From: Fistularia commersonii | Taxonomy: Eukaryota; Chordata; Actinopteri; Syngnathiformes; Fistulariidae | Reading direction: 5' to 3' | Assembly: GCA_037954325.1 (NCBI GenBank) | Contig: JBBMNZ010000001.1 | Coordinates: 25,431,758 to 25,495,757, forward strand | Length of the DNA: 64,000 nt | In this document: positions 45,216-57,978 of the stretch, one piece after another | Numbering within the stretch: position 1 is the stretch's first letter | Layout: each line of letters starts with the position of its first letter | Notes under the pieces: model-generated | Database searches by the model: none | The model's input: the letters and a program-made list of their open reading frames with translations, nothing else | What the model was told of the DNA's origin: nothing | Made by a program: the position numbers and the translations under genes

Positions 45216-47980
45216 GAAAGTTCTGCCGTTCCCGCTCCGGTACATTCACACCCAACACATGCTAACCACCAGCTTTTCCCAGCTGGGGTTTTTCTAATTG
45301 CCTGTCTTGCAAAAAGGCAAACCTCAACACATTTTTGTAAGTCAGCTGTTTCTGGGTGCTCTGTTAAGTCTGTAAAGCCTGCACACAGGTAAAAACCAAG
45401 ATGGTCGATATCTGAGACATTTGTTCGGGGAGGAAAGAAAAAAAAAAAAAAAACACACCAGTCAATGCAGTGTGTATTTTTCTCAGGACAGCTGGCATAT
45501 TGAATGGAACCCTCGCTGCAAACCGCCAACCCCCCCCCACCCGCCCCTCGACCCTCGCACGCCTCCTCCCGCTCCCTCTCGCTCTTTTGGCCGCATCGTT
45601 CACCCCCCCCCCACCATTCAACGGAGCTGGCAGCGAGACAAGAAGCGGGAAGAGACGGGGGAGAGCGGGATGGCGAGAGGGTTGCCGGTGGAAGGATTTT
45701 AGAGAAAGGAAAGCATATCGGTTGCACCTACAGAGAGAGCCGAGGGGCATCGGGCAGAAATAGGGTTGTCAGTGAGGAGTTACAGTTGGAAAGTGTGCAG
45801 GAGCCACTTAACTGGAACAGTAGAGCACAAGGGCAGGTTAGTTTTGATGAAGAGCTGCCTGTGGAGTTATCAGTCTACGAGGGTTCGGGTTGTTGTTTTT
45901 TTTTTTTTTTTTTTACCAATCTATCTCATGTGAATCTTTTAAGCTTTTCGCGTGTGTGTGCGCGCGCTGCCTGCGGTATCAGTATATGCGTGTGTCCTCA
46001 TTAAAAGTCTGCACTCCAACTTGTCCTAATAGCTTGATGACAGATGAGGCCTCACCAATGACTCCCATATGGACGTATCATCATTACTGAAATGACTAAT
46101 GGTCGCGTTTCCTGAGGAGACACTGCAACAGTTTTGAGCCAGTTAGATTGAGGTGAAAACAACAACAACGCAAAAAGGCAAAGCTTGTTACCTCTCTCGC
46201 AGGAATACAATAATAACCGAAAACCGAAATGAACAGCAGTCTTGTTCCACAGCCCTGTGTTTTTTTTTTTTTTATGTGCTCACTTATCTTGTTGTATAGC
46301 CGTTGTAACTGGAGGTATGAAAATGTGGAGTCAGACCAGATACAAAAAGTGCTCCCCCATTCGAAATACCGCTGCAATCTTTATTCATGGCTGGGGATGG
46401 GAATTGACACTGGTCTCCTTAGGGATGAGAATCAAGAGTTAGATCTTTAACTGGAGTCGGTTCCCAATTCCCATCTAACGAAAGGCAAAAATGAAAGAGC
46501 CGATGTTCCTGAGCACTTTTTAAGTGCCCGGCACATATCGGATCAACCCATCCAGGCTCCCGGTGCTTTTGAAAGACATTCCTCCGCAACATTTCGGCTA
46601 TTTTCAGTGCCAAACCCACAGTGTCTTGGGGTTCAACCTGATTATCTGGCCAGTTGTCAAGACAACTTGACAAGCTCATCCTTGCAAAATATTGAACAAC
46701 ATTAAATTCAAAAGGTTACTTCTTTGTGAATATCTTTTGTGTATGAAAAGCTCCATCAAGTCCTTATTTGCCGCCTTTATGCAAAACTTTCCGAACAGCC
46801 GACAAAACAATAACACTTTAATAACATCGCACTAATACTCGTCACTATCGTCAACAATGAGAAATCATAACGGAGAGAGGATGAGGTCAAAAACCCAGCT
46901 TTATTTTATGAAGAGAGATGATGATGATGTTGCTTGCGTAACTTTAATACATGTAAATGTATCATTTCTAGCAAGGGTACCTACATTTGCAATATACTGA
47001 AACATCTCTCTGCTTACCGGAGGCTTACATTTTAGGGCCCAACAACACTTCTGATATAGAAGGAAATAACCATACAAAGGTTTTTTGGTATTGTTGACTA
47101 TTACTTAGGCTTTTTCTTCCATAAAGCCTGTTTTAGATGATGTCAGACTTACAACCGTGAAGTCATCTGTATGTGGGACATTTCTCCCTTGTGTAGGATC
47201 AATAACACGTAGTACAGCTATGTCAAAGAGTTAGAAAAGAAAGACACACACACACATCCACTGTCCAGTTTGGGGTTGGATAAAAAAAAAAAAGTTCGAC
47301 TTTGTTGAATTCTGCAAAAATCCGCGCTCCAGAAAGAAAAGATGATTTATTTTACATACAACGCAAAACACTTATTCTCGCGTTCATGACTTTCCGACAG
47401 AAAACAGGCTATTCCTCAGACGCTTAACAGAGATACTGTATGTGTATAGATGTGTGATACGTAGTCCAGCTATAACACACTACACTCCCACGCAGATTTA
47501 TATCTCGCTTCGACTATATTTCGACAACCCAAAAATATTACAGTCGCATTGACAGTAAAAACCTGCGTAGGCTCTCCTCCATGATCTTGTCAATCTAAAT
47601 CTCTAGATCTCCAGTTGAAATGTAGGAGTTGGGTTTGAAACATCTGCCTCCCACCCCTTTTTGCTTTGCTTATACTGTCTTGCTATTCAAACATGTCATC
47701 TCCACTAAATATTTATTTATCACTCAAATATTATTTTATGATGTTTTTGAGCGCTTGCGTTTATATCCATTCATTTTTCCCGTGAGGACGGTAGATACTC
47801 AAATGTGTCAGTGCATGTCTGTCAAATCCCTCTAAGTGTGTGGCCTCTTCTGCATCTGTTTATCTCACTGTATCAGTCCCAGCTGTAAAGGCTTGTCTTC
47901 GTCGAATCCCAGTCTGCCCGTATGTCTGCCGTGATCCGTGAATAACTTTGCCTGCCAGTCTCAGACAGGGCTGGCCCGTT
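45216..47980. other. non-coding stretch, no gene recognised
   Basis: It contains an A-tract (45438-45453), C-rich runs (45531-45545, 45602-45612), a T-tract (45896-45914) and a hAT-like end at 46391-46490. The overlapping open frames at 45182-46004 on both strands are proline/arginine-rich low-complexity reading of the C/G-rich tract, without domains. Confidence 0.45.
46391..46490. repeat. possible end of a non-autonomous hAT-like element
   Basis: The sequence 'ctggggatgggaattgacac' leads into 'gggatgagaatcaagagtta' and 'ggagtcggttcccaattccc'. It resembles the subterminal 'gggaattg...gaatcg...ggttcccaattcccat' pattern of a fish DNA transposon. The opposite end was not found, so this is weak. 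Confidence 0.3.
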
Positions 47981-48285
47981 GTTGTACACACACACACCCA
48001 CACACACATGCACACTTGCATACAACCACACAAATGCAAATGCTTGCCCACACTTATTTATGCACACAGGTATTCATGCATCCTCTGATGCATGCACTCA
48101 CCGACACAAGTGTAGACGCAGATATGTGCAGACACACATTCATCTCAGGTAGATAATTGAGGCACGCGCACTCACAGAAACACACTCACTACACACTCAC
48201 ACACACAAACCCACACAAAACCCCAATTGCTCACAGATGGGTAATTGATGCAGGAACACTGGCAAATAAGAACATAAAAGCTCTT

Positions 48286-48346
<61 letters not shown>

Positions 48347-48368
48347 TTCTCCTTTACTCTGTCCCCAA

Positions 48369-48413
<45 letters not shown>

Positions 48414-48420
48414 CACAGGC
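47981..48420. repeat. microsatellite cluster: CA-rich, (CT)n, (CA)n
   Basis: Imperfect CA-rich DNA (47985-48220) is followed by a pure (CT)n tract (48287-48342, about 28 units) and a (CA)n tract (48372-48412, about 20 units). Open frames reading poly Ser-Leu, Thr-His or Arg-Glu are repeat artefacts. Confidence 0.92.
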
Positions 48421-49224
48421 ACGCGCATGGTGGCCCCTTTAGTATCACTCTAATTTTCTCCAGGTTAGAGGACGCTGAGGTTTTTGACATTGAACACGAC
48501 GGAGGAAGTAGTCTATAAGCTTTAATAAAGTCAGATAATAAGGGGTGGTAAATAAGGGTAAGGTTAATAAGCTCCAGCTGAGATGTTGTGTTAGAACACG
48601 GCGCTGACCCAGGTTGAGGTAGATCAAAGTCTTACGTTCAGATTACACCTCTTGGAAAATAAACCACAACAAATTGGCAGTAGCCGAGGACTTCGCTCTG
48701 ATTCAAACTGCGATGGCATCGATTAGCACTTCAAAGCGTTAGAAGGGTTTTTCTACAGCTATCTTTAGATGCCAGTAGGCGTCCCTCTGCTTTTCTATCA
48801 ATAACCGTGAAAGTAAATGTGGAAGGAGACAAAGAGTTTGTTGGATAATCAGCAAAGCAATTTTCACAGATCTGTTCTGTAACCATAGAGGTAGACTATT
48901 ACCTCCATTTTTTTTTTTTTTTTTGGGCATCATTATCAAGAAGAACAGAGTCACACTTTTGAAAAATCAAAGAGGCAGAAGAAAGACGGACGAACAATTG
49001 ACGGCGGATGAAGTGCTGCTGAGATTCATTTTGTGCCCAAAACCGTTGATTTCTAGTTGAATATTCTGAGTATCAAATTCTTCGCTGCGCAGTTCCCGGG
49101 AGAAAGTTCTAATGACGCGGGTGGATACTTCCAGGATCGAAACCGTTCCCAAACATCACGACACGTGAGACCGGGTGATTTTGAGTTTTGGACTTTCTTT
49201 TTTTTTTTTTTTTAAATGCTGCAC

Positions 49225-49450
49225 CATAAATTGCCAGTCATCAGCCTTGCGCTTAACTGCAGACCGGAGTTCTGGATTGCTCCGTCCTGTACGGTAAAAG
49301 GGCAGCGTGACCCTAATATTCTGGCCTAGACGCTCTGATTGCTACTGATTGAGATGAAATTGCAATAAGGCAGCACCACTGTGGCAGTCTTATGATTTCC
49401 TCCTGCGCTTTGTCAGCTGTACAGATTGAGCTGCTGTTCATTATTATGGA
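49225..49450. other. candidate conserved non-coding element
   Basis: This is a repeat-free block with TGATTGCTACTGATTGAGATG, AATTGCAATAAGGCAGC, TGTCAGCTGTACAGATTGAG and TGTTCATTATTATGG. After an intervening G-rich tract, the segment 49622-49680 has paired CCAATCAAA words around CTTTGTTATCC (SOX-like). Inference from motif clustering only. Confidence 0.22.
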
Positions 49451-49476
49451 GAGACTGTTGACTGTTTGGGGAATCT

Positions 49477-49552
49477 GGGGGGGGAACGGGGGGAGGAGAC
49501 AAGGAGTTGGTGGATGAGGAGGGAAATGGGGGGGCGGCGGGCGGGGGGGGGC
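49477..49552 (+). repeat. G-rich tract with G-quadruplex potential
   Basis: The plus strand has at least five runs of three or more G: G8 and G6 near 49479-49496, then GGG, G7 and G9 between about 49518 and 49552. The spacers are short. This satisfies the simple four-G-run pattern for an intramolecular quadruplex. Confidence 0.75.
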
Positions 49553-50620
49553 AAATCAAAGCAAAGTTGGGTAAACTTTCCTGAAGGTCGTCCGAGAGCG
49601 TGGCAGGGACGGGCCCGGGGGAGAGCCAATCAAAAGGCAGCTTTGTTATCCAATCAAACGACAGGAGCTTTGTCATCTTCAATCGACGTTAAACGTGCAT
49701 GCGGAATAAAAAGAAAAGAAATGCGAGTTAACGTACTCCATTCTCTCCGTGTGCAGAGAGAGATCCTAACCTTTATGTTATAGCGACATCTTTGACCTCC
49801 ATAGCTTTTAATAGGCATTTTTTTTTGTCTCTACCACTTAACACACATACACACGCAGACACACACATACTAATGCACTCTGTCCCGGTCTTTTTTTTTT
49901 TTTTTTCGCTTCACGAGAAAATTAGACGCTCCTCCTCACACACATGTACGCACATAGACACGCCGCTCGGTGCTGTGGGGCTGTTTACATAAGGCCTTGC
50001 CCTGGGAAAGCACTGTCATGGTGCCAATGCTGCCAGCAGCGAAAGAGCAAGTGAAAGAGATGGAGAGTGAAGAGGAGGAGGAGGGGGAGATGGAGGGTGA
50101 TGGAGGATAGAGCTTTGCCAGTCTTATGTACTCACAGCCTGGGGGAGCAGCGGTCACTCAGAATGAGGGATGAGGACGGACGGAAGGAGGGATACAGAAA
50201 AGGAATGCGAGATGAAAGAAGTGCGGTCGGGAAAAAAAATCTAAGTAAGAGATAGACGGATTTGGATGGATGAGGAGATATACGGGGGGGGGGGGGGGGC
50301 GTCTTAGAGATAGATTGAAGCGGAGTGAAGCGGGCCGCATTAAGCAGGGCAGAAGAATGGGCCGACAACCCCAGAACAAAGGAGGTTAGGGGAAGATTGG
50401 CAGAAGGGGAAGGATGGAGGGACCGAAAAAAAGTCGAAAGAATTGGAGAAAAAGATGAAGATGGAGAGAGTGGGGAAAGAGAATCCCAGAGTCCCCTCGG
50501 TTTGATGCCGCTTCTCTTTGAGGCTCTTAATCTATATGAACAAACGCATCAGCTTCTTGTTCTTACACACACAGCTCAAGCCCTCGTGTCTACAGTTCAG
50601 ACTTGAAATAAACTTTATTT

Positions 50621-50780
50621 ATTTAGCCAGTAGAAGACGGGGGGGGGGAGAAGATGTACCCAAGGTCAAAACCACTTAAGTGTCCTTTTTTATTCTTATG
50701 TAACCCCCCCTCGCTCTCTCTCTCTCTCTCTGTCTTTGTATCTGAGCCGCATACTAAGACACACACACACAAGCACACAA

Positions 50781-50815
<35 letters not shown>

Positions 50816-50938
50816 GGCATACTAATGCAGGCAGGAGTGTATCGATTTAGCATGGTGTGCAGATTCCCACCACTGTCCCTATACGCAGATTAAAGGGAAA
50901 GAAGAACACACACACTCTTGCTTGAGCTCTCTCTCTCC

Positions 50939-50986
<48 letters not shown>

Positions 50987-51161
50987 CACACACACCTGCA
51001 CACTCAACACAGGAGCTTTTGCTTTCCAAGCTTTTTCCTTTATCGGAGTAAGTGAGGTTCCGTCATTATGCATATTCATTTTACGCATATTTATAATTAG
51101 TTCCAGGCATTAAGTGGTTGTGACAGTATTTTCTAAACATGCAACGTTTTAGATTCAATTT

Positions 51162-51200
<39 letters not shown>

Positions 51201-51720
51201 AGGGAGAGAGAGAGAGAGAGAGAACAGTAGAGGCCGTGTTTCTGCATAATGATCAGTCCCCTATGCCACAGCATCTTCCCAGCATGCCAGCTGTTATCCC
51301 CCACAGTGGACCGCTCACACCTTCTCACACACACACACACACATACTTACACACACCCACCAGTGCACACTCCACCTATGCACTCACATGTCACACCCTT
51401 TCTGTTTCAACATTATCAGTCAGCAGTATGCCCCTATGTCTTCCTGCATCTCAGTGTGATGTGTGAGCCCTGTGTGATCTCCGTGTTCTCTCTGTTCTCC
51501 TCTGATACACTCTGTTCCCAAGCCACACCATTAGTGGCCCACGGGACTCGAAGAGATACGGCGACTGAAAAACCTAAAAGGAGCTTTTACTGGCATGCAC
51601 CAAAGGGATACAGCACGCTCTGCTCCATTAAGAGCATTTAAACTTATTTTTGTGAGCCTGACAGTTTTTTTCCCTTACACACTCACACACACATACACAC
51701 ACACACACACAGCCTTCCTG
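50621..51720. repeat. microsatellite cluster (CA)n, (CT)n, (TG)n, (AG)n
   Basis: The runs are: (CT)n at 50714-50732, CA runs between 50758 and 50815, (CT)n then (CA)n at 50928-50995, (TG)n at 51165-51197 with (AG)n at 51203-51222, and CA runs at 51327-51356 and 51676-51712. Open frames through the cluster are low-complexity. A motif-rich unique block at 51040-51115 lies between the runs. Confidence 0.9.
51040..51115. other. candidate conserved non-coding element (short)
   Basis: Between microsatellites lies CGTCATTATGCATATTCATT then TTACGCATATTTATAATTAG. It is a cluster of POU-like (ATGCATAT, ACGCATAT) and homeodomain (TAATTAG) cores. Such clusters are typical of deeply conserved enhancers, but no alignment was possible. 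Confidence 0.25.
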
Positions 51721-54430
51721 GCACAGCTTGATTTTTCACTCTTGCTGTGCATTTAAAAAAGCATTGAACTTAAGGTTTCTCACAAGCTGTGGGTTAGAGA
51801 CTCAAGCATGGCCCATTGGCCCATTTCATCCCACACAACAAGAACAGTAACATTTACTAATCTAAAGTTTAACTGCGTCTTTTTGAACAAACTTATTGGG
51901 GCCGCTTATGTTGAAAAATAATTTTGAAATATCCTTATTAAATCTATATCTGCTTCAGGTGTTGGACGACAAGACAGACTGAATGAAGTAAAAAAAAAAA
52001 AAAAAAAAAAAACATCAAAATCACCATTTGTTTACATACATACAATGATGGGTTACCCAAGAAGTGGCTTACATTTTAAATAAAAAAAAAACGCAATGAT
52101 ATCCACAGTGTTGATGCATGCCCCACAAAAAAAATATAAAAATGTCTTTCAGACCAAAACATGTCAGTGTTTCCTTTGAGAACATATTTCTTTAACTTTC
52201 ATTAAACAAACGATTTAAACAGTGATTAACCTTGCCGACGCTAGCGGCCGATTTCAGCGCTTGTATGAGTGCATGTGGGAATTGAGCGAGTGTGACAACC
52301 AGCAGTTTCACACACCCTCACAGGATGCACACACTCACCCAAAAACTATTGACTATTGATTGATATCGTAAAAGAGGTGACGTGAATCATGCTAAGAAAA
52401 TAAGGTCACGACCACGTTCGGCATCGTTGCACCGTTTCATATTTCTGTGAGCAGGTTGTATTTCCCCCTGTGGCGAACGTTGTGAATTTTGTGCTTAGTC
52501 ACATCGATTTAAATGACATTTAGATCTTCATGACTTGGCATTAACTTGATGGACTGGTTATGACACGGTTATATAATTTAAAAGTTTGGCCAGGGTTTCC
52601 CATCTGACGTAGAATTACAGCAAATGCAAAAACATAGTTGCCGGTTTTTATTTTGTATTTTGATCTCATCACTGTACTGCTATCTGTTAAAAAAAAATCA
52701 AACTGAAGTTTCAACTCAGCAGTGACTATACAAACAGAGAGAAACAACAGCGGGGTTATATTTGTTTTTAATAATACATTTCGCATCTCATGCTCGTTGT
52801 GAGACAGCTCCGCTATGTTTTGTTGCTGTCAGATGGTCTGTGAGGGTATGGAAGGTGATGCAACCTGCATTACTATTTAATGTCAAGGTATCCTGAACAC
52901 AAGGCACAGACAAGATGCGGAATGGCAGGATGAACAATACAAAAACAATACAGATATGTATTGAGATAAACATCACATGCATGCAAAATGTGATCGTGTT
53001 ACTGGATACATTTAAATTAATGCACACAAGTCACAAGTTGAGCATAGCAACTAAAGTTGATAGCGCGGTGATGAAACTGCTTTACGCTTGTTATAAATGC
53101 TGTTTAGTATTCTGCCCTACTTTGCGCCTTGCCTTTGTACCTCCTTTTACATTGTGTGATGTGATTATGCCTGGGAAAAAATGGTTTAACCTGCAACGAC
53201 TGCTTTTTTTTTTAATTTTTTTTTATTTAGCGCTTTAACCCACACATTAGCTGAGGTTTGCCTGCTAAACCAACAGCCAGTGATGTGTTTTGATGACATT
53301 TATTTGGTTGCATCACTTACTTCAGTGGCGACATAATGAATTTTTATGCATCATACAAAGATAATGTAGGTCGAGCTATTTTTTTTTTTTTAAAGAAATG
53401 TTTCGGATTAGACTCTGCAAAGAATTCATATGTCACTACCTCCCATCCTCTTTTCTTTGCTTTTTTTGTTTTTTTTTTACCTGCAATCATGGTGCAATTA
53501 TTGAAGATTAAAGGGCCCTTATGTGGGATCCAGCTGGTAAATTGGAGACTGTCCTCCCTCCCTGGGGATAGTTAATCTTGAACTTTTTAGGTCCTCAACC
53601 CTACATTAAGTGCATCAGACTCATGACTCAAAACTAATCCTGGAAGTGTACAAATGGTGCGTGCAAGCGCCCACAAACAGAACAATCAGCAATCAGCTAT
53701 TTTTATTTTTCATCTTTTGTACCAATTCTGAGAAAATGTGGCGCTTTTATCATAACTGGACTGCTTTCTGGACAATTTTCAGGTCATTTTTCATTAATCT
53801 AAATGTCATTTCTTGATGATTGGTAATTTGGGGTAATGCTTTGCACATTTGTGAATGATTTCATGCTTATTTTGGGGCAATTACTTGCAAATTTGTGGCG
53901 TCATTTCTTGATTTTCCTGTGTGATAGACAACTGGAGAAATATTTCCGAGGAAACATCTATTAGGATCGACAAACACAAACTCAGAATTTAGAAAAGAAC
54001 AATAAACAACACTTTTGATCTCTGCATGAAATGACTCGGTTTTTCATGAAATTATTTCGTGTCTAAAAGCTTGTAAAGTGTAATTGGAAATAATAGTCCG
54101 ATTTCCTGTTTTTAACAAAAGCACCAGGTCATCAACAGGCTGCCGATCTGGAGAAAAACATGATTATAAAATGCAATTCTTCCCTTGAAATGGCGAAGGA
54201 CTAAATGTACCATCCATTATAGGTACACCTTTTTCTATCTGTCATTCCTCAAGCAAAATTGAACAAAGCACATTCCTGCTGCCAAGTCCTGGATATGTTT
54301 TGAATCAGACATTGTAGAAATGCAGGCAGTTAGCTTTCACAGCTGTCTCCAGGAGCAGCCCTTGGATCACTGCTGTGATTTACTTGACATGTACACACAT
54401 CAAAATAAAGCTGAAATAATAGCGGAATCG
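51721..54430. other. non-coding stretch, no gene recognised
   Basis: It contains an A20 tract (51991-52012), other A/T tracts (52082-52092, 53204-53225, 53379-53391) and AT-rich single-copy-looking DNA. No exon, RNA gene or element end was recognised. Confidence 0.45.
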
Positions 54431-54441
54431 TAAATATTCAT
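54431..54441 (+). repeat. SINE target-site duplication, left copy
   Basis: TAAATATTCAT is identical to 54717-54727. Confidence 0.85.
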
Positions 54442-54716
54442 GGCGGCACAGTGGCTCAGTGGTCGGCGCTTCCGCCTCACAGCAAGAAGGTCCCTTGTTC
54501 GATTCCTTTCTATGTGTTTGCATGTCCCCCCCCCCATCCGCGTGGGTTTTCCTACATACAGGAGGTTAATGGGAGACTCTAAATTGCCCAGATGTGTCTC
54601 CACATGTGGCGACCGGTCCAGGTTGAACCCCCCGCTTTTCTCCCAATGACAGCCCAGACAGGCCAGGCACCCCCGTGACCCTCCAGTGCAGGATAATGAA
54701 CGAATGAATGAATAAA
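54442..54716 (+). repeat. V-SINE (DANA/HE1-like), full length
   Basis: This is the best-preserved SINE in the window. The tRNA-like head starts 'ggcggcacagtggctcagtgg', with A box TGGCTCAGTGG (54452-54462). The B box TGTTCGATTCC is at 54496-54506, one base off consensus at its first position. The conserved middle ('gtgtttgcatgtcc', 'cgcgtgggttttcctac') and the 3' part ('gcgaccggtccagg', 'gtgcaggataatgaa') follow, with a (GAAT)n/(AAAT)n tail. Perfect 11-bp target duplications bracket it. Of the copies here it is probably the most recent insertion. Confidence 0.9.
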
Positions 54717-54727
54717 TAAATATTCAT
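54717..54727 (+). repeat. SINE target-site duplication, right copy
   Basis: TAAATATTCAT matches the left copy at 54431-54441 exactly. It partly overlaps the A-rich tail, so its true left edge is uncertain by a few bases. Confidence 0.8.
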
Positions 54728-56089
54728 TTCATTTCAATTTCTTTCATGTCTGCCTGCAAAATAACAAGCAAGTAATTCCTTAAAGATTGATGTATCTGAA
54801 AAATTTGAATTAACTTACTGTCAAAAGCAGTGTGAACTGCATGTCTAGATTCCCAATTTTTATTCGTTGTGACTACATATTTTCCTCTGCTTTTAAAAAA
54901 GACCCAGATCTAATATCTGGAGTTACACTCGCTTAACTCTCTTTGCATAAACTGCATGCCTTTGCAAGGGTTTGACTAACATCTTGGGAAAACAAGTAAA
55001 TGAGCCGAAATGAAAATAAACAATGATTAAATCGGAGTGTGCATCTTAATGGGCTGCAGACGGTAAAGACTAATACAAGATTTCAAAAATAAGTAAGGTT
55101 AAAGCTTGTTCACACTCCTTTCCACTTTGTGGACAGTGTTGTGTCACGAAAATTATACTTAAAAAGATACAGTCTTGGACATCATGTGAAAATGATGTTA
55201 AAAGTTTGCAAGCCCTATTCCAGCGAATGTAAAAAATCCAAACAAAAGTATCCTTTTATGCCTTTCTCATTCTCTCTTGCTTCTCATCTTGACTTTTTTC
55301 CCCCCACTGACCCAATCCCTTATTAAAGCGCTGAGCTGTGTGTAACAAGCTATACTGATGGAATCGGGCGGGCTCATAGCATCACGCTAAGATCAATGTA
55401 ACATGACAGGGAGCTTTTTGGCCAGGTATTTTTAGACCCTCACGTTATGGCCTCTCACTTGCTCTCTCATGCAGACACTTCATTATCAGGAACAAATCAA
55501 ATCGCTCTCACCGTGTGTGTGCATGTGTGGGTGTCGTCATGTATTCAGGGATGTGGAGGAGCCGGTCAAGAAAAGTGGAAAAGAATGTCACTGTCTCTCA
55601 CTTGCTTTTCCAACTGGTCCCTGATCACACCAAGGATACTTTAAGATGTGTGCGTGTGTGTGTGTGTGAAGGCGCATTTGTGTGTGAGGCCGCACATGCC
55701 GTCATCCATTTCCAGATTCTTAAAATACCTTTTTTCAGGACAACTTTTCTTGAATTTTTCACCGAGTTACTCAAACTATTAATTCACGCTTTGGGAAGGT
55801 CGCTGCGAGAACTGGAAGCAAGGATCCAGTTAGCTGAACTCTATTTATAAACCTGAGAGCACTGATTGGACGCTGCTTACTTACGCTTGTCTTCATTGGT
55901 TCGAAAAACATGAAAGACTCAGAGTGCACATGTACGCGTATGTTCGTGCATGTGCACACAATCACACACACACACACACACTTGAATATGCCCATATACA
56001 ACCAGCAGCTTAGGCATGCATGTCTTCTAATTAACATCCAACCCCCTAGCTGTAACCTACAGTACAGACTCAAACAGTGAATTCATCCT

Positions 56090-56090
<1 letters not shown>

Positions 56091-56147
<57 letters not shown>

Positions 56148-56301
56148 CCACTAATCCGCTACGTGTTTGCTGAGAGGCAACCCCCTTTCCTATTTTCCCC
56201 ATTTCTCTCTCACTCACTCTCTCCTTCTCCTCATCACTCTGTCTACACACACACACACACACACACACACAGGCATGCATACACACACACACACACAAAC
56301 A

Positions 56302-56331
<30 letters not shown>
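56091..56331. repeat. (CA)n microsatellite cluster
   Basis: There are three CA tracts: 56091-56146 (about 28 units), 56247-56271 and 56280-56331 (interrupted). A CT-rich unique spacer lies between the first two. Open frames of poly Thr-His or Cys-Val here are artefacts. Confidence 0.92.
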
Positions 56332-56332
<1 letters not shown>

Positions 56333-56719
56333 CGTCTTCTCAGACTATGTTAAAAGAAAAGACTTTTGAGACTTACGGATCTTAACACTTTTTCGGGTCG
56401 GCTTAGGGGTGTTTGAGGTTGTGCATGTGTGTGTGTTTGTGTGCGTGTGTATGCGTGTGACACTATCAATGTGCAGAGGGAGTGTACCAGTGCGGTAATT
56501 TGTGTGTATGCACATGCCAGCGTTGCTGGCTGGATGCTTGTGTGTTACTGTGTGTACGTGTGAGTGTGTGAGGGTGTGGGGAATGGGTGCTAAGGCTTTA
56601 CGGTTTAGAGGGATAGAGGCGATGGAGAGGAGGAAAATAGCGAGAAACTGGTGTGTTTGTATATGTGCACGGCGTGCATGCGTGTGTGAGGCAGCAGCGG
56701 CAGCGAAACAGCAGAGCAA

Positions 56720-57130
56720 GCAGTGCTTAATTAATCAACATCAAAAGACGGCATTAAAAATGAATGAAACCCGAAGCAACAGTTTGGCTAAAGTGAATTA
56801 TTCAGGCATGCAGCTTACCCTGATGCCCAACATTCTATTAGGAACTAAAATCTTGATTTTTTTTTTTTTTTTTTTTTCTCTCCTGCCCCCATTTAGTCTC
56901 CGTTTGTACCAGGACTGCAAAGTTTGCTGCTCAGGATCACTGCTCTCTTTGCCAAGGGAATTTTAGGCAAACAACTCTCAGTCCACTTTTCAGCCTCCTC
57001 TGTTTGAGCAGAATGCCATTAGTCTCACTGCTGACCACAGTTACGGGGCCTTAGTTCCAAATTAAGGCTCTATGCCGTTTTCAATTAATTGTATTCAAGG
57101 AGGGGGCTTTCAATTAAATGAAAAAGTCGG
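56720..57130. other. candidate conserved non-coding elements (two blocks)
   Basis: Block 1 (56720-56830) has GTGCTTAATTAATCAACATC and AGTGAATTATTCAGG. Block 2 (57030-57130) has CCAAATTAAGGCTC, TTTCAATTAATTGTATTC and CTTTCAATTAAATG. Both are repeat-free and rich in homeodomain ATTA cores. A T-tract separates them. Conservation is not tested. Confidence 0.22.
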
Positions 57131-57941
57131 TGAACTCTGAGATGAGAAGATCTTTAACCTAAGTGAAAATCCATTTTCTTCTAGATTATTTAAGTGCAAT
57201 TTGAATATCCGCCAGATCACACCGAATCGGCTGAAATAATGCACATTTTAATCCTGGATTTTTGCTCACAGTGAGTCGTGATTGTTGGTGGTTCTGTGAG
57301 AGCTTGCTGTCACAGGTCTCTCGCTTCTTGATGAAGTTATATATGTAATTACGTACAATCTATTACTGCGGTATCCACTATTCGTTATTAATTCGACCTC
57401 AACAGGCATGATTCCAATTCCAAACCGTTCTCGTTTGATGTCAGACATAAATATATCCTACTAAAACACTTTGATTTTGCCAAAGTAATTCCACACAAGC
57501 ATTTAACATTGATCGTAAAGTGAGACGAAATCATTTTGTTGCAGTTAGAACTGAATAAGAGACATCTTCAAACAAATTCAAGTCCGGTTGCTCCGAAAAG
57601 ATTTCGGCAAGAATCAACCATAACCTGAGACGACCGGGAACCTCCGAAGACATTATAGAGTGAACGACATATAAAGTTTAAAAATCTGAAACTGTGTGAG
57701 GCTCAATAAAATCAGTCGGAGCAACACGTAACATTAACACCAGAAGACGCTCCTGTGTGGCAAATATTTTTCTTCTGCTCAAAACTCAGTATCTTTAGAA
57801 AACTCATCACAGCTACTCAAGATAATAATATCAGGAAGTTTTTGACATCTTCTCTTGAGAGAATATTTTCTTTCAACTGTACTACACTAAAAACATCTAT
57901 GCAAAATAAGATCTGGGTCTGTGTGTCACTCTTGGCAAGTG

Positions 57942-57978
<37 letters not shown>

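Larger units (their letters stand above)
48421..50620. other. non-coding stretch, no gene recognised
   Basis: It includes T-tracts (48908-48924, 49198-49213, 49891-49906), a candidate conserved block (49225-49450), a strongly G-rich tract (49477-49552), a G18 run (50284-50301) and a purine-rich region (50035-50480). No exon was recognised. Confidence 0.45.

Noticed and set aside
45182..46004. Overlapping open frames of 93-181 codons on both strands
   Set aside because: Both strands are open because of C/G-rich, low-stop composition. The products are Pro/Arg/Ser-rich with no domain, and the frame pattern shows no splice structure.
47985..48450. Regularly spaced short repeats resembling a CRISPR-like array
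   Set aside because: The repeat units are plain CA and CT words with no constant-length spacers, and the sequence is vertebrate.
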